Positions 28,237-40,502 of a stretch of 64,000 nucleotides of DNA are shown here, piece by piece. The number at the start of each line of letters is the position of its first letter. Positions within the stretch are counted from its first letter, which is position 1. The notes beneath the pieces were generated by a model that saw nothing but the letters and a program-made list of their open reading frames with translations, was not told the DNA's origin and ran no database searches. Position numbers and translations under genes: made by a program. This stretch comes from Rhynchopus sp. YZ270_cl-10 (taxonomy: Eukaryota; Euglenozoa; Diplonemea; Diplonemida; Diplonemidae). The stretch covers positions 1 to 64,000 of the forward strand of contig OZ037873.1 of the NCBI GenBank assembly GCA_964035575.1. Direction: 5' to 3'.

Positions 28237-29922
28237 CGGCTCCGCCGGTGAAATATCGACATAATTTAGGTATGTTATGTGCATAATATACCCATTAGAG
28301 CCCATTCAAGTCACATTCCGACCATTTTTCGTGAAAAAATGCAACTTTTTGTCACCGTGACCCCGAAAAATGACGATTTTTTGGTCGATTTTTTCGGCCA
28401 AAAATTTCGTACCACAGGGCCATACCATATACTGGGATTATCAACTTTTTGAAAATACGGCCTGGTATTCGGGTGTATATGTCCCATGGGGCCCATAGTA
28501 ACCTTACTGGGTCATGCCCAAAGCCAATCTTAATAGTAAAATTCGATTTTCTGTGAAAAATATTTTGACCAAAAAATCGTCATTTTTCCGATTTTCGTCA
28601 TTTTTACAGTTTTGCACACCCTGAAAATCGATTTAATAGCCGTAAAATTATTTCCTCAAGCCAAAATCCTTCTAGGAGCGGAGTTTTAAGAATGCCATAA
28701 TTGACGTCTGGAAATAATTGCAGTGGAGGTATTTTAGCCGGGTTTCCCACACAAAAAATAATTACCGTGTAATTATAGGAAATAATTACACGGTAATTAT
28801 TTTTTGTGTGGGAAACCCGGCTAAAAAAAAAATCGCGATTTTTTTTCTTTTTTTCTTTTGTGAACACCCCGGGTTTGATACCTGTACCGCAGGCATTCCT
28901 CTGAGTCTAACGATTGATAATCAGAGCTCGGTTTGTTGTCAAAGACATCTTCCACCATGCATTGAGGAGGGTAAGACAGTGGTAGCAGTTTGTACTTGAT
29001 AGCATTACAACATTTAACTTCTCCACGGGGGTCTTGGGCCGTTCACTCGGTTATACCTTGACCAGCGGAAGAGGCCTTTTTGGTCTCTAGAATATCCGGT
29101 ATTCCCGAACGGAGGAACACTTTGTGTGTTACTACGACCTGGCAACTTCCAGCAGTAGGTTAAGTAATGCTTTCTTGTAAATTGTTGGATCATTTATCTC
29201 CTCAGTGCATGAATGCCCCACGTGACTGGACACTTTTGTGTTTGTCAAGTGGACTGTCTGGTCACTTCTCAGTGACTGGCGGGTTGGCTGTGGTTGCCCT
29301 GTCACGACTTACCTGTGTACCTGTGTACCTGTGTACCTGTGTACCTGTGTACCTGTGTACCTGTGTACCTGTGTACCTGTGTACCTGTGTACCTGTGTAC
29401 CTGTGTACCTGTGTACCTGTGTACCTGTGTACCTGTGTACCTGTGTACCTGTGTACCTGTGTACCTGTGTACCTGTGTACCTGTGTACCTGTGTACCTGT
29501 GTACCTGTGTACCTGTGTACCTGTGTACCTGTGTACCTGTGTACCTGTGTACCTGTGTACCTGTGTACCTGTGTACCTGTGTACCTGTGTACCTGTGTAC
29601 CTGTGTACCTGTGTACCTGTGTACCTGGGTGACTGGGTACGTACCTGGGTAAATGTGACCAGGTGACCTGGTCAGACCTCTGACCAGCGCACCGTGACAG
29701 CACAGGCTGCCGAAAACGGATTTTGGTTTTCGGAAATAATTTTACGGCAATTAAATATCAAATTCCATGCAATTATTTCACAGAAAATTGCACTCGGAGG
29801 TGTATTTTTCACTCGTTTTGTTAATTGCACTCGCTGCGCTCGTGCAATTAACCACTCGTGAAAAAAACACCTCCTCGTAGCAATTATGGTGAAATAATTG
29901 CATAGTAATTAAATACTATTTT
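28237..29922. repeat. Higher-order repeat unit 2
   Basis: Same module order as unit 1. Palindrome 28735-28823; CCTGTGTA array 29312-29626, about 39 copies (the shortest); second palindrome near 29796-29874. Outside the array it is nearly identical to unit 1. Confidence 0.95.
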
Positions 29923-31912
29923 CGGCTCCGCCGGTGAAATATCGACATAATTTAGGTATGTTATGTGCATAATATACCCATTAGAGCCCATTCAAGTCAC
30001 ATTCCGACCATTTTTCGTGAAAAAATGCAACTTTTTGTCACCGTGACCCCGAAAAATGACGATTTTTTGGTCGATTTTTTCGGCCAAAAATTTCGTACCA
30101 CAGGGCCATACCATATACTGGGATTATCAACTTTTTGAAAATACGGCCTGGTATTCGGGTGTATATGTCCCATGGGGCCCATAGTAACCTTACTGGGTCA
30201 TGCCCAAAGCCAATCTTAATAGTAAAATTCGATTTTCTGTGAAAAATATTTTGACCAAAAAATCGTCATTTTTCCGATTTTCGTCATTTTTACAGTTTTG
30301 CACACCCTGAAAATCGATTTAATAGCCGTAAAATTATTTCCTCAAGCCAAAATCCTTCTAGGAGCGGAGTTTTAAGAATGCCATAATTGACGTCTGGAAA
30401 TAATTGCAGTGGAGGTATTTTAGCCGGGTTTCCCACACAAAAAATAATTACCGTGTAATTATAGGAAATAATTACACGGTAATTATTTTTTGTGTGGGAA
30501 ACCCGGCTAAAAAAAAAATCGCGATTTTTTTTCTTTTTTTCTTTTGTGAACACCCCGGGTTTGATACCTGTACCGCAGGCATTCCTCTGAGTCTAACGAT
30601 TGATAATCAGAGCTCGGTTTGTTGTCAAAGACATCTTCCACCATGCATTGAGGAGGGTAAGACAGTGGTAGCAGTTTGTACTTGATAGCATTACAACATT
30701 TAACTTCTCCACGGGGGTCTTGGGCCGTTCACTCGGTTATACCTTGACCAGCGGAAGAGGCCTTTTTGGTCTCTAGAATATCCGGTATTCCCGAACGGAG
30801 GAACACTTTGTGTGTTACTACGACCTGGCAACTTCCAGCAGTAGGTTAAGTAATGCTTTCTTGTAAATTGTTGGATCATTTATCTCCTCAGTGCATGAAT
30901 GCCCCACGTGACTGGACACTTTTGTGTTTGTCAAGTGGACTGTCTGGTCACTTCTCAGTGACTGGCGGGTTGGCTGTGGTTGCCCTGTCACGACTTACCT
31001 GTGTACCTGTGTACCTGTGTACCTGTGTACCTGTGTACCTGTGTACCTGTGTACCTGTGTACCTGTGTACCTGTGTACCTGTGTACCTGTGTACCTGTGT
31101 ACCTGTGTACCTGTGTACCTGTGTACCTGTGTACCTGTGTACCTGTGTACCTGTGTACCTGTGTACCTGTGTACCTGTGTACCTGTGTACCTGTGTACCT
31201 GTGTACCTGTGTACCTGTGTACCTGTGTACCTGTGTACCTGTGTACCTGTGTACCTGTGTACCTGTGTACCTGTGTACCTGTGTACCTGTGTACCTGTGT
31301 ACCTGTGTACCTGTGTACCTGTGTACCTGTGTACCTGTGTACCTGTGTACCTGTGTACCTGTGTACCTGTGTACCTGTGTACCTGTGTACCTGTGTACCT
31401 GTGTACCTGTGTACCTGTGTACCTGTGTACCTGTGTACCTGTGTACCTGTGTACCTGTGTACCTGTGTACCTGTGTACCTGTGTACCTGTGTACCTGTGT
31501 ACCTGTGTACCTGTGTACCTGTGTACCTGTGTACCTGTGTACCTGTGTACCTGGGTGACTGGGTACGTACCTGGGTAAATGTGACCAGGTGACCTGGTCA
31601 GACCTCTGACCAGCGCACCGTGACAGCACAGGCTGCCGAAAACGGATTTTGGCTTTCGGAAATAATTTTACGGCAATTAAATATCAAATTCCATGCAATT
31701 ATTTCACAGAAATTGGCTTTCGGAAATAATTTTACGGCAATTAAATATCAAATTCCATGCAATTATTTCACAGAAAATTGCACTCGGAGGTGTATTTTTC
31801 ACTCGTTTTGTTAATTGCACTCGCTGCGCTCGTGCAATTAACCACTCGTGAAAAAAACACCTCCTCGTAGCAATTATGGTGAAATAATTGCATAGTAATT
31901 AAATACTATTTT
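29923..31912. repeat. Higher-order repeat unit 3
   Basis: Palindrome 30421-30509; CCTGTGTA array 30998-31552, about 69 copies; second palindrome 31786-31864. Unique to this unit is a local 64-bp tandem duplication (31649-31776) of the segment starting TTGGCTTTCGGAAATAA. Confidence 0.95.
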
Positions 31913-33854
31913 CGGCTCCGCCGGTGAAATATCGACATAATTTAGGTATGTTATGTGCATAATATACCCATTAGAGCCCATTCAAGTCACATTCCGACCA
32001 TTTTTCGTGAAAAAATGCAACTTTTTGTCACCGTGACCCCGAAAAATGACGATTTTTTGGTCGATTTTTTCGGCCAAAAATTTCGTACCACAGGGCCATA
32101 CCATATACTGGGATTATCAACTTTTTGAAAATACGGCCTGGTATTCGGGTGTATATGTCCCATGGGGCCCATAGTAACCTTACTGGGTCATGCCCAAAGC
32201 CAATCTTAATAGTAAAATTCGATTTTCTGTGAAAAATATTTTGACCAAAAAATCGTCATTTTTCCGATTTTCGTCATTTTTACAGTTTTGCACACCCTGA
32301 AAATCGATTTAATAGCCGTAAAATTATTTCCTCAAGCCAAAATCCTTCTAGGAGCGGAGTTTTAAGAATGCCATAATTGACGTCTGGAAATAATTGCAGT
32401 GGAGGTATTTTAGCCGGGTTTCCCACACAAAAAATAATTACCGTGTAATTATAGGAAATAATTACACGGTAATTATTTTTTGTGTGGGAAACCCGGCTAA
32501 AAAAAAAATCGCGATTTTTTTTCTTTTTTTCTTTTGTGAACACCCCGGGTTTGATACCTGTACCGCAGGCATTCCTCTGAGTCTAACGATTGATAATCAG
32601 AGCTCGGTTTGTTGTCAAAGACATCTTCCACCATGCATTGAGGAGGGTAAGACAGTGGTAGCAGTTTGTACTTGATAGCATTACAACATTTAACTTCTCC
32701 ACGGGGGTCTTGGGCCGTTCACTCGGTTATACCTTGACCAGCGGAAGAGGCCTTTTTGGTCTCTAGAATATCCGGTATTCCCGAACGGAGGAACACTTTG
32801 TGTGTTACTACGACCTGGCAACTTCCAGCAGTAGGTTAAGTAATGCTTTCTTGTAAATTGTTGGATCATTTATCTCCTCAGTGCATGAATGCCCCACGTG
32901 ACTGGACACTTTTGTGTTTGTCAAGTGGACTGTCTGGTCACTTCTCAGTGACTGGCGGGTTGGCTGTGGTTGCCCTGTCACGACTTACCTGTGTACCTGT
33001 GTACCTGTGTACCTGTGTACCTGTGTACCTGTGTACCTGTGTACCTGTGTACCTGTGTACCTGTGTACCTGTGTACCTGTGTACCTGTGTACCTGTGTAC
33101 CTGTGTACCTGTGTACCTGTGTACCTGTGTACCTGTGTACCTGTGTACCTGTGTACCTGTGTACCTGTGTACCTGTGTACCTGTGTACCTGTGTACCTGT
33201 GTACCTGTGTACCTGTGTACCTGTGTACCTGTGTACCTGTGTACCTGTGTACCTGTGTACCTGTGTACCTGTGTACCTGTGTACCTGTGTACCTGTGTAC
33301 CTGTGTACCTGTGTACCTGTGTACCTGTGTACCTGTGTACCTGTGTACCTGTGTACCTGTGTACCTGTGTACCTGTGTACCTGTGTACCTGTGTACCTGT
33401 GTACCTGTGTACCTGTGTACCTGTGTACCTGTGTACCTGTGTACCTGTGTACCTGTGTACCTGTGTACCTGTGTACCTGTGTACCTGTGTACCTGTGTAC
33501 CTGTGTACCTGTGTACCTGTGTACCTGTGTACCTGTGTACCTGTGTACCTGTGTACCTGGGTGACTGGGTACGTACCTGGGTAAATGTGACCAGGTGACC
33601 TGGTCAGACCTCTGACCAGCGCACCGTGACAGCACAGGCTGCCGAAAACGGATTTTGGCTTTCGGAAATAATTTTACGGCAATTAAATATCAAATTCCAT
33701 GCAATTATTTCACAGAAAATTGCACTCGGAGGTGTATTTTTCACTCGTTTTGTTAATTGCACTCGCTGCGCTCGTGCAATTAACCACTCGTGAAAAAAAC
33801 ACCTCCTCGTAGCAATTATGGTGAAATAATTGCATAGTAATTAAATACTATTTT
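31913..33854. repeat. Higher-order repeat unit 4
   Basis: Palindrome 32411-32499; CCTGTGTA array 32988-33558, about 71 copies (the longest); second palindrome near 33727-33806. Confidence 0.95.
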
Positions 33855-36157
33855 CGGCTCCGCCGGTGAAATATCGACATAATTTAGGTATGTTATGTGC
33901 ATAATATACCCATTAGAGCCCATTTAAGTCACATTCCGACCATTTTTCGTGAAAAAATGCAACTTTTTGTCACCGTGACCCCGAAAAATGACGATTTTTT
34001 GGTCGATTTTTTCGGCCAAAAATTTCGTACCACAGGGCCATACCATATACTGGGATTATCAACTTTTTGAAAATACGGCCTGGTATTCGGGTGTATATGT
34101 CCCATGGGGCCCATAGTAACCTTACTGGGTCATGCCGAAAGCCAATCTTAATAGTAAAATTCGATTTTCTGTGAAAAATATTTTGACCAAAAAATCGTCA
34201 TTTTTCCGATTTTCGTCATTTTTACAGTTTTGCACACCCTGAAAATCGATTTTTTCGGCTCCGCCGGTGAAATATCGACATAATTTAGGTATGTTATGTG
34301 CATAATATACCCATTAGAGCCCATTTAAGTCACATTCCGACCATTTTTCGTGAAAAAATGCAACTTTTTGTCACCGTGACCCCGAAAAATGACGATTTTT
34401 TGGTCGATTTTTTCGGCCAAAAATTTCGTACCACAGGGCCATACCATATACTGGGATTATCAACTTTTTGAAAATACGGCCTGGTATTCGGGTGTATATG
34501 TCCCATGGGGCCCATAGTAACCTTACTGGGTCATGCCCAAAGCCAATCTTAATAGTAAAATTCGATTTTCTGTGAAAAATATTTTGACCAAAAAATCGTC
34601 ATTTTTCCGATTTTCGTCATTTTTACAGTTTTGCACACCCTGAAAATCGATTTAATAGCCGTAAAATTATTTCCTCAAGCCAAAATCCTTCTAGGAGCGG
34701 AGTTTTAAGAATGCCATAATTGACGTCTGGAAATAATTGCAGTGGAGGTATTTTAGCCGGGTTTCCCACACAAAAAATAATTACCGTGTAATTATAGGAA
34801 ATAATTACACGGTAATTATTTTTTGTGTGGGAAACCCGGCTAAAAAAAAAATCGCGATTTTTTTTCTTTTTTTCTTTTGTGAACACCCCGGGTTTGATAC
34901 CTGTACCGCAGGCATTCCTCTGAGTCTAACGATTGATAATCAGAGCTCGGTTTGTTGTCAAAGACATCTTCCACCATGCATTGAGGAGGGTAAGACAGTG
35001 GTAGCAGTTTGTACTTGATAGCATTACAACATTTAACTTCTCCACGGGGGTCTTGGGCCGTTCACTCGGTTATACCTTGACCAGCGGAAGAGGCCTTTTT
35101 GGTCTCTAGAATATCCGGTATTCCCGAACGGAGGAACACTTTGTGTGTTACTACGACCTGGCAACTTCCAGCAGTAGGTTAAGTAATGCTTTCTTGTAAA
35201 TTGTTGGATCATTTATCTCCTCAGTGCATGAATGCCCCACGTGACTGGACACTTTTGTGTTTGTCAAGTGGACTGTCTGGTCACTTCTCAGTGACTGGCG
35301 GGTTGGCTGTGGTTGCCCTGTCACGACTTACCTGTGTACCTGTGTACCTGTGTACCTGTGTACCTGTGTACCTGTGTACCTGTGTACCTGTGTACCTGTG
35401 TACCTGTGTACCTGTGTACCTGTGTACCTGTGTACCTGTGTACCTGTGTACCTGTGTACCTGTGTACCTGTGTACCTGTGTACCTGTGTACCTGTGTACC
35501 TGTGTACCTGTGTACCTGTGTACCTGTGTACCTGTGTACCTGTGTACCTGTGTACCTGTGTACCTGTGTACCTGTGTACCTGTGTACCTGTGTACCTGTG
35601 TACCTGTGTACCTGTGTACCTGTGTACCTGTGTACCTGTGTACCTGTGTACCTGTGTACCTGTGTACCTGTGTACCTGTGTACCTGTGTACCTGTGTACC
35701 TGTGTACCTGTGTACCTGTGTACCTGTGTACCTGTGTACCTGTGTACCTGTGTACCTGTGTACCTGTGTACCTGTGTACCTGTGTACCTGTGTACCTGTG
35801 TACCTGTGTACCTGTGTACCTGTGTACCTGTGTACCTGTGTACCTGTGTACCTGTGTACCTGGGTGACTGGGTACGTACCTGGGTAAATGTGACCAGGTG
35901 ACCTGGTCAGACCTCTGACCAGCGCACCGTGACAGCACAGGCTGCCGAAAACGGATTTTGGCTTTCGGAAATAATTTTACGGCAATTAAATATCAAATTC
36001 CATGCAATTATTTCACAGAAAATTGCACTCGGAGGTGTATTTTTCACTCGTTTTGTTAATTGCACTCGCTGCGCTCGTGCAATTAACCACTCGTGAAAAA
36101 AACACCTCCTCGTAGCAATTATGGTGAAATAATTGCATAGTAATTAAATACTATTTT
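33855..36157. repeat. Higher-order repeat unit 5, with a doubled 401-bp module
   Basis: Carries two 401-bp modules (33855 and 34256) that share a T-for-C change near the start of each. Palindrome 34754-34842; CCTGTGTA array 35331-35861, about 66 copies; second palindrome 36031-36109. Confidence 0.95.
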
Positions 36158-36388
36158 CGGCTCCGCCGGTGAAATATCGACATAATTTAGGTATGTTATG
36201 TGCATAATATACCCATTAGAGCCCATTCAAGTCACATTCCGACCATTTTTCGTGAAAAAATGCAACTTTTTGTCACCGTGACCCCCAAAAATGACGATTT
36301 TTTGGTCGATTTTTTCGGCCAAAAATTTCGTACCACAGGGCCATACCATATACTGGGATTATCAACTTTTTGAAAATACGGCCTGGTA
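36158..36388. repeat. Truncated higher-order repeat unit 6
   Basis: Only the first 230 bp of the 401-bp module remain; the match stops at GGCCTGGTA, after which the sequence is unrelated. Confidence 0.9.
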
Positions 36389-36734
36389 GCGATGTGTCCA
36401 ACAGGGAAGTGTTTTGACCCGAGGGTCGGTGTGAAATGTTGTGTTTATAAATACCGGAGCTGGTTTTGAGGGTGAATAGCATCCGCTAGATATAATACAC
36501 AACCTTCCACTGCTGAAAGTGTTGTTTTTATTTCTTTTTTATCAATTGAAAACACAGGGAAAAGGCACTAATGGGCGGAAAAAAGACCTTACTTAAAAGA
36601 GGGGAAGGGAGAATATAAACACTTGCCCTTGGTTTTGTTATCTGCAAATTGGTTTGTTTACGTTACATTTTTTGTGTGTAAAAATTGGTGGGAGAAATTT
36701 TTTTTGGGCCTCCCCTTGTATAACACTGCAGTAC
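36389..36734. other. Non-coding spacer
   Basis: Begins with AGCGATGTGTCC, a phrase also present in the 23610 hairpin. Nothing else recognised. Confidence 0.45.
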
Positions 36735-37985
36735 AGGGACCCCCCCCCCCCCCCCCCCTAGGGGAGGGTCACTGCACGTTAAATCTCTCGATAAATGCGA
36801 TTTTTCCGATTTTGATCCTCAGAACCGCAGAAGTCCCCGAAAACTATACCAAACCACCTAGGGGACCCAAAAAACGCACCAGCGCCCCAGTTTTGACACA
36901 GAAACACTCAGATAATGCCTGAAATGCAATTTTAAAAGAGTGCCTACAGAACTTGTACCTGCCCACCCCCCGTAGATAGAGCAAATCACACATTCATCAC
37001 GCCTCAGTGTGGGCCAGGGGCCAGAAAAGCCCCCAAAGCCACATATTTTCACCCCAGAACCTATCCCGAGGGGTACCCAGCCTGTTTCGGGGTGTTTAGA
37101 GGGACTTGGTGGAACTTAGAACCATGTTTCAAAAAGGGTACAAGTACTGTGCCAAGGGTTTGCCCTCTCAAGGGACCAAGTACTTGTACCCTTTTTGAAA
37201 TATGGTTCTAAGTTCCACCAAGTCCCTCTAAACACCCCGAAACAGGCTGGGTACCCCTCGGGATAGGTTCTGGGGTGAAAATATGTGGCTTTGGGGGCTT
37301 TTCTGGCCCCTGGCTCACACTGAGGCGTGATGGATGTGTGAGTTGCTCTATCTACAGGGGGGGTGGGCAGGTACAAGTTGGTGGTCACTTTTAAAAAACG
37401 CAAAAAAGTCGCTCAGAAGTGGTCAAAAGTGCCCAAAACCGGGCGGAATTCGATTTTTGGGGTCCAAATGGGCCTATGGTGTGGTTTTTTTTGACCTCAG
37501 GGGGTATTTTTTGATTTATTGCCTACTTCACGCTTTTTGACGGCTTCAGATACCTTAGGGTGGGAAAACCCTTGGCACAGTACTTGTACCCTTTTTGAAA
37601 CATGGTTCTAAGTTCCACCAAGTCCCTCTAAACACCCCGAAACAGGCTGGGTACCCCTCGGGATAGGTTCTGGGGTGAAAATATGTGGCTTTGGGGGCTT
37701 TTCTGGCCCCTGGCCCACACTGAGGCGTGATGAATGTGTGATTTGCTCTATCTACGGGGGGTGGGCAGGTACAAGTTCTGTAGGCATTTTTTAAAAATTG
37801 CATTTCAGGCATCATCTGAGTGTTTCTGTGTCAAAACTGGGGCGCTGGTGCGTTTTTTGGGTCCCCTAGGTGGTTTGGTATAGTTTTCGGGGACTTCTGC
37901 GGTTCTGAGGATCAAAATCGGAAAAATCGCATTTATCGAGTACAGTGACCCTCCCCTACCCCCCCCCCCCCCCCCCCACTGTACA
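36735..37985. repeat. Long inverted repeat with poly-C ends and an extra internal copy
   Basis: The left arm (about 36735-37165) and right arm (about 37560-37985) are inverted copies of each other, including GTAGATAGAGCAAAT, CACGCCTCAGTGTGGGCC and AAAAAGGGTACAAGTACT. A third partial copy in right-arm orientation lies at about 37172-37375. Each outer end has a run of about 18-20 C next to CAGTGACCCTCCCC. Between the arms (37376-37560) is a unique segment. No coding capacity is seen, so it is either a foldback element or a product of inverted duplication. Confidence 0.8.
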
Positions 37986-38570
37986 CGTACCCCCCAGAAA
38001 GTAGCGAGGTGCCTGCCCCCTGTGCACCTTTTTTTTTTTTTTTTTTTTTTTTTTGGTGTTGTTCAACTTAGCCCTAGGCTCGCTTTTTTTATCTACATCC
38101 AGTGACAGAGGGGGTACTTACTAGTCAAGCGAGTATGTAAACAGCTAGATGTCCAGACAAGGGCACTTTACTATTGTACTGGAAGACAGTGCCTGAAAAC
38201 ACAGTTAGTGGCACTAAAATAGAAAGCCTGTGGGACAACTACAACCAACACTTCCCTGCAAATAATCAAAAGGGTCGTATGTGAGTGCAATTTTTCCCAA
38301 AAGGAAAAGGGGAGGGGATGGGACGGGAGGGTTGCTCTGTCTACCGGTGCAGTTTTATTTTTCTTTGTCTTGGGGAGGGGAGGGGAGGAGAAGGAGGGGA
38401 TTGAGTGAGCCGTTTCCTCTGTAACACACAAACAAATAAAAAGGAAGTTCCATAATCTGTTTAGTAGTTTTCTTTTTGGTGAAAATTTTTGAGAACTTCT
38501 GTAAGTGTGACCTGACCCGACTGACTGACACCCAAAGGGGAAAACAACAATAACGCACAACAAAATCAAC
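37986..38570. other. Non-coding spacer with a long T run
   Basis: Includes an uninterrupted T run of about 27 bases at 38028-38054. No gene supported. Confidence 0.5.
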
Positions 38571-39050
38571 AACAACAATGGTGGGTCTCGTCCCCTGTGC
38601 ACCCTTGTTTAAAAGTGAAAAGCCCCCTGTGCACCTTTTCAAAACTCACTTTCCGGGAGGTTCGGCCACCCCTGTGCACCCTAGATGCCTTAGACATCAA
38701 ATAGGCCACTCGGGTGCACAGGGTGCCGATCGGGTGCACAGGGTGCCCCCAAAAAATCGGGTGCACAGGGTGCCAAAAAATCGGGTGCACAGGGTGCTTT
38801 TTAGCCGGGGCTTATAACGTGGGGGGCGCCCTGTGCACCCGATTGCAAACCCGTATTGGCACCCTGTGCACCATATTTTTGGGGGCACCCTGTGCACCCG
38901 ATTTTCAGGGGCACCCTGTGCACCCTTATTTTGGGGGCACCCTGTGCACCCGATTCAGAGCCCAAAAGGCACCCTGTGCACCATTTGGGGGCACCCTGTG
39001 CACCCGATTTGGTACCACTATGTCACCATGTGCACCCAATCCAGTCTGGC
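38571..39050. repeat. CCCTGTGCACC minisatellite, two opposing blocks
   Basis: The core GCACCCTGTGCACCCGATT recurs every 20-35 bp. Between about 38705 and 38800 it runs inverted (GGGTGCACAGGGTGCC); from about 38828 to 39035 it runs direct. The spacers between cores vary. The core contains the palindrome GTGCAC. A second block lies at 40285-40455. Confidence 0.85.
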
Positions 39051-39145
39051 AATATTGGTGACCGATCTTGAGAGACACTGGACCTAGTTTGTGTCATTAT
39101 CTACAGGTTCGTGTGGCCATTCAGGTGCTATTCAGGCACTTCACT

Positions 39146-39720
39146 GGTTCTATGTTGCGTTATCTGGCTGGTGGTTGGTGCGGGTTTGCGGGTTCGCGGG
39201 TGCGCGGGTTTGCGGGTTCTAGGTTGCGTTATCCGGCTGGTGTGGTGGTGCGGGTGCGCGGGGTTCGGGCAGTGTTATCTGGTTGGTGTGGTTGATAGGG
39301 TTCTCGGGGTTCGGGCACGTTATCTGGTTCTAGGTTGCGTTATCTGGCTGGTGGTTGGTGCGGGTTTGCGGGTTCGCGGGTGCGCAGGTTTGCGGGTTCT
39401 AGGTTGCGTTATCCGGCTGGTGTGGTGGTGCGGGTGCGCGGGGGTCGGGCAACGTTATCTGGCTGGTGTGGTTGATAGGGTTCTCGGGGTTCGGGCACGT
39501 TATCTGGTTCTAGGTTGCGTTATCTGGCTGGTGGTTGGTGCGGGTTTGCGGGTTCGCGGGTGCGCGGGTTTGCGGGTTCTAGGTTGCGTTATCCGGCTGG
39601 TGTGGTTGTGCGGGTGCGCGGGGTTCAGGCAACGTTATCTGGTTGGTGTGGTTGATAAGCTGGCTGGTGGGTGCGGGTGTGCGGGAATCTGCAGGTTCTA
39701 GGTTGCGTTATCTGGTTGGT
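39146..39720. repeat. 180-bp G-rich tandem repeat, about three copies
   Basis: Phrases GTTGCGTTATCTGGCTGGTG and GCGGGTTTGCGGGTTCGCGG repeat at 39150, 39330 and 39510, with a partial copy at 39695. GGGTTTGCGGGTT within the unit is nearly two CGGGTTTG octamers. The long open plus-strand frame is repeat-derived. Confidence 0.9.
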
Positions 39721-40008
39721 GTGGTTTTTCGTTGCACCTGCCTCCTCCGTTGGTGCTTTGTGGGTGGGCATAAATGGGTGGCCATGTGTTGTTGACCATG
39801 CTTCCCTGCTGAGAGATATTGTATTTTTTCTTGGTATGCTGTTTATACTGTTTATACTGTTTTCTATACTTTACTTTTCTGTACTGTGTGCTGTGTGTTC
39901 TGTGAAAACTGTATGTGGGACCCAAAATACCTGTAAATGTCTGTATGTGAGGTTCTTGGGGTTTGGGCTAAAGTGGTTTGTGTACTATACTTCCCTGCTG
40001 ACAGAGGG
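39721..40008. other. Spacer between tandem arrays
   Basis: GT-rich sequence with no gene. The phrase CATGCTTCCCTGC occurs at 39798 and, as TACTTCCCTGC, at 39990, but no RNA gene is visible after either. Confidence 0.4.
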
Positions 40009-40190
40009 TGTACTGTGTACTGTGTACTGTATACTGTGTACTGTGTACTGTGTACTGTGTACTGTGTACTGTGTACTGTGTACTGTGTACTGTGTACTGT
40101 GTACTGTGTACTGTGTACTGTGTACTGTGTACTGTGTACTGTGTACTGTGTACTGTGTACTGTGTACTGTGTACTGTGTACTGTGTACTG
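40009..40190 (+). repeat. TACTGTG 7-bp microsatellite, about 26 copies
   Basis: Uniform 7-mer array with a single TATACTG variant near the left edge. Confidence 0.97.
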
Positions 40191-40284
40191 CCCTCAGAAT
40201 ATGTTTTCCTTGGTCAGAGGCTCCATACAGGTGAAAGGTGAAAAGTTTTCAAGCAAAAAAAAAAGTTTTGCCTGTGAAAGTCAT

Positions 40285-40455
40285 AGGGTGCCAATCTCAA
40301 GGGCACCCTGTGCACCCTTTTTCCGGACCCAAAAAGGCACCCTGTGCACCCTTTCTCGGGGATCAAAAGCACCCTGTGCACCTTTTCAAAATCCAGTTCC
40401 GGGGGGTTTCGGGAGGGTTTTGTGCAGTGGGTTTTGAAGCACCCTGTGCACCCTA
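40285..40455. repeat. Second CCCTGTGCACC minisatellite block
   Basis: Five cores of GCACCCTGTGCACC separated by 20-60 bp. The flanking phrase CCTTTTCAAAA(C/T)CCAGTTCCGG is shared with the first block near 38634. Confidence 0.85.
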
Positions 40456-40502
40456 GATACCATCAAATATGACCTTCCAGAACTCTTCCCAATACATACC
40501 AA

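Noticed and set aside
27313-35938. CVPVYLCT and TGTQVHRY repeat proteins in each higher-order unit
   Set aside because: Open frames produced by the CCTGTGTA array; all three plus frames and a minus frame are open at the same place, which is not how a gene behaves.
25655-36482. Recurring 61-, 87- and 93-codon frames in the repeat units
   Set aside because: They are identical because the DNA is duplicated. They overlap palindromes, lie on both strands and show no domain.
38571-40455. CRISPR-like array in the GTGCAC core repeats
   Set aside because: The genome is eukaryotic, cores are only about 11-19 bp, orientation flips and spacers are not of constant length.
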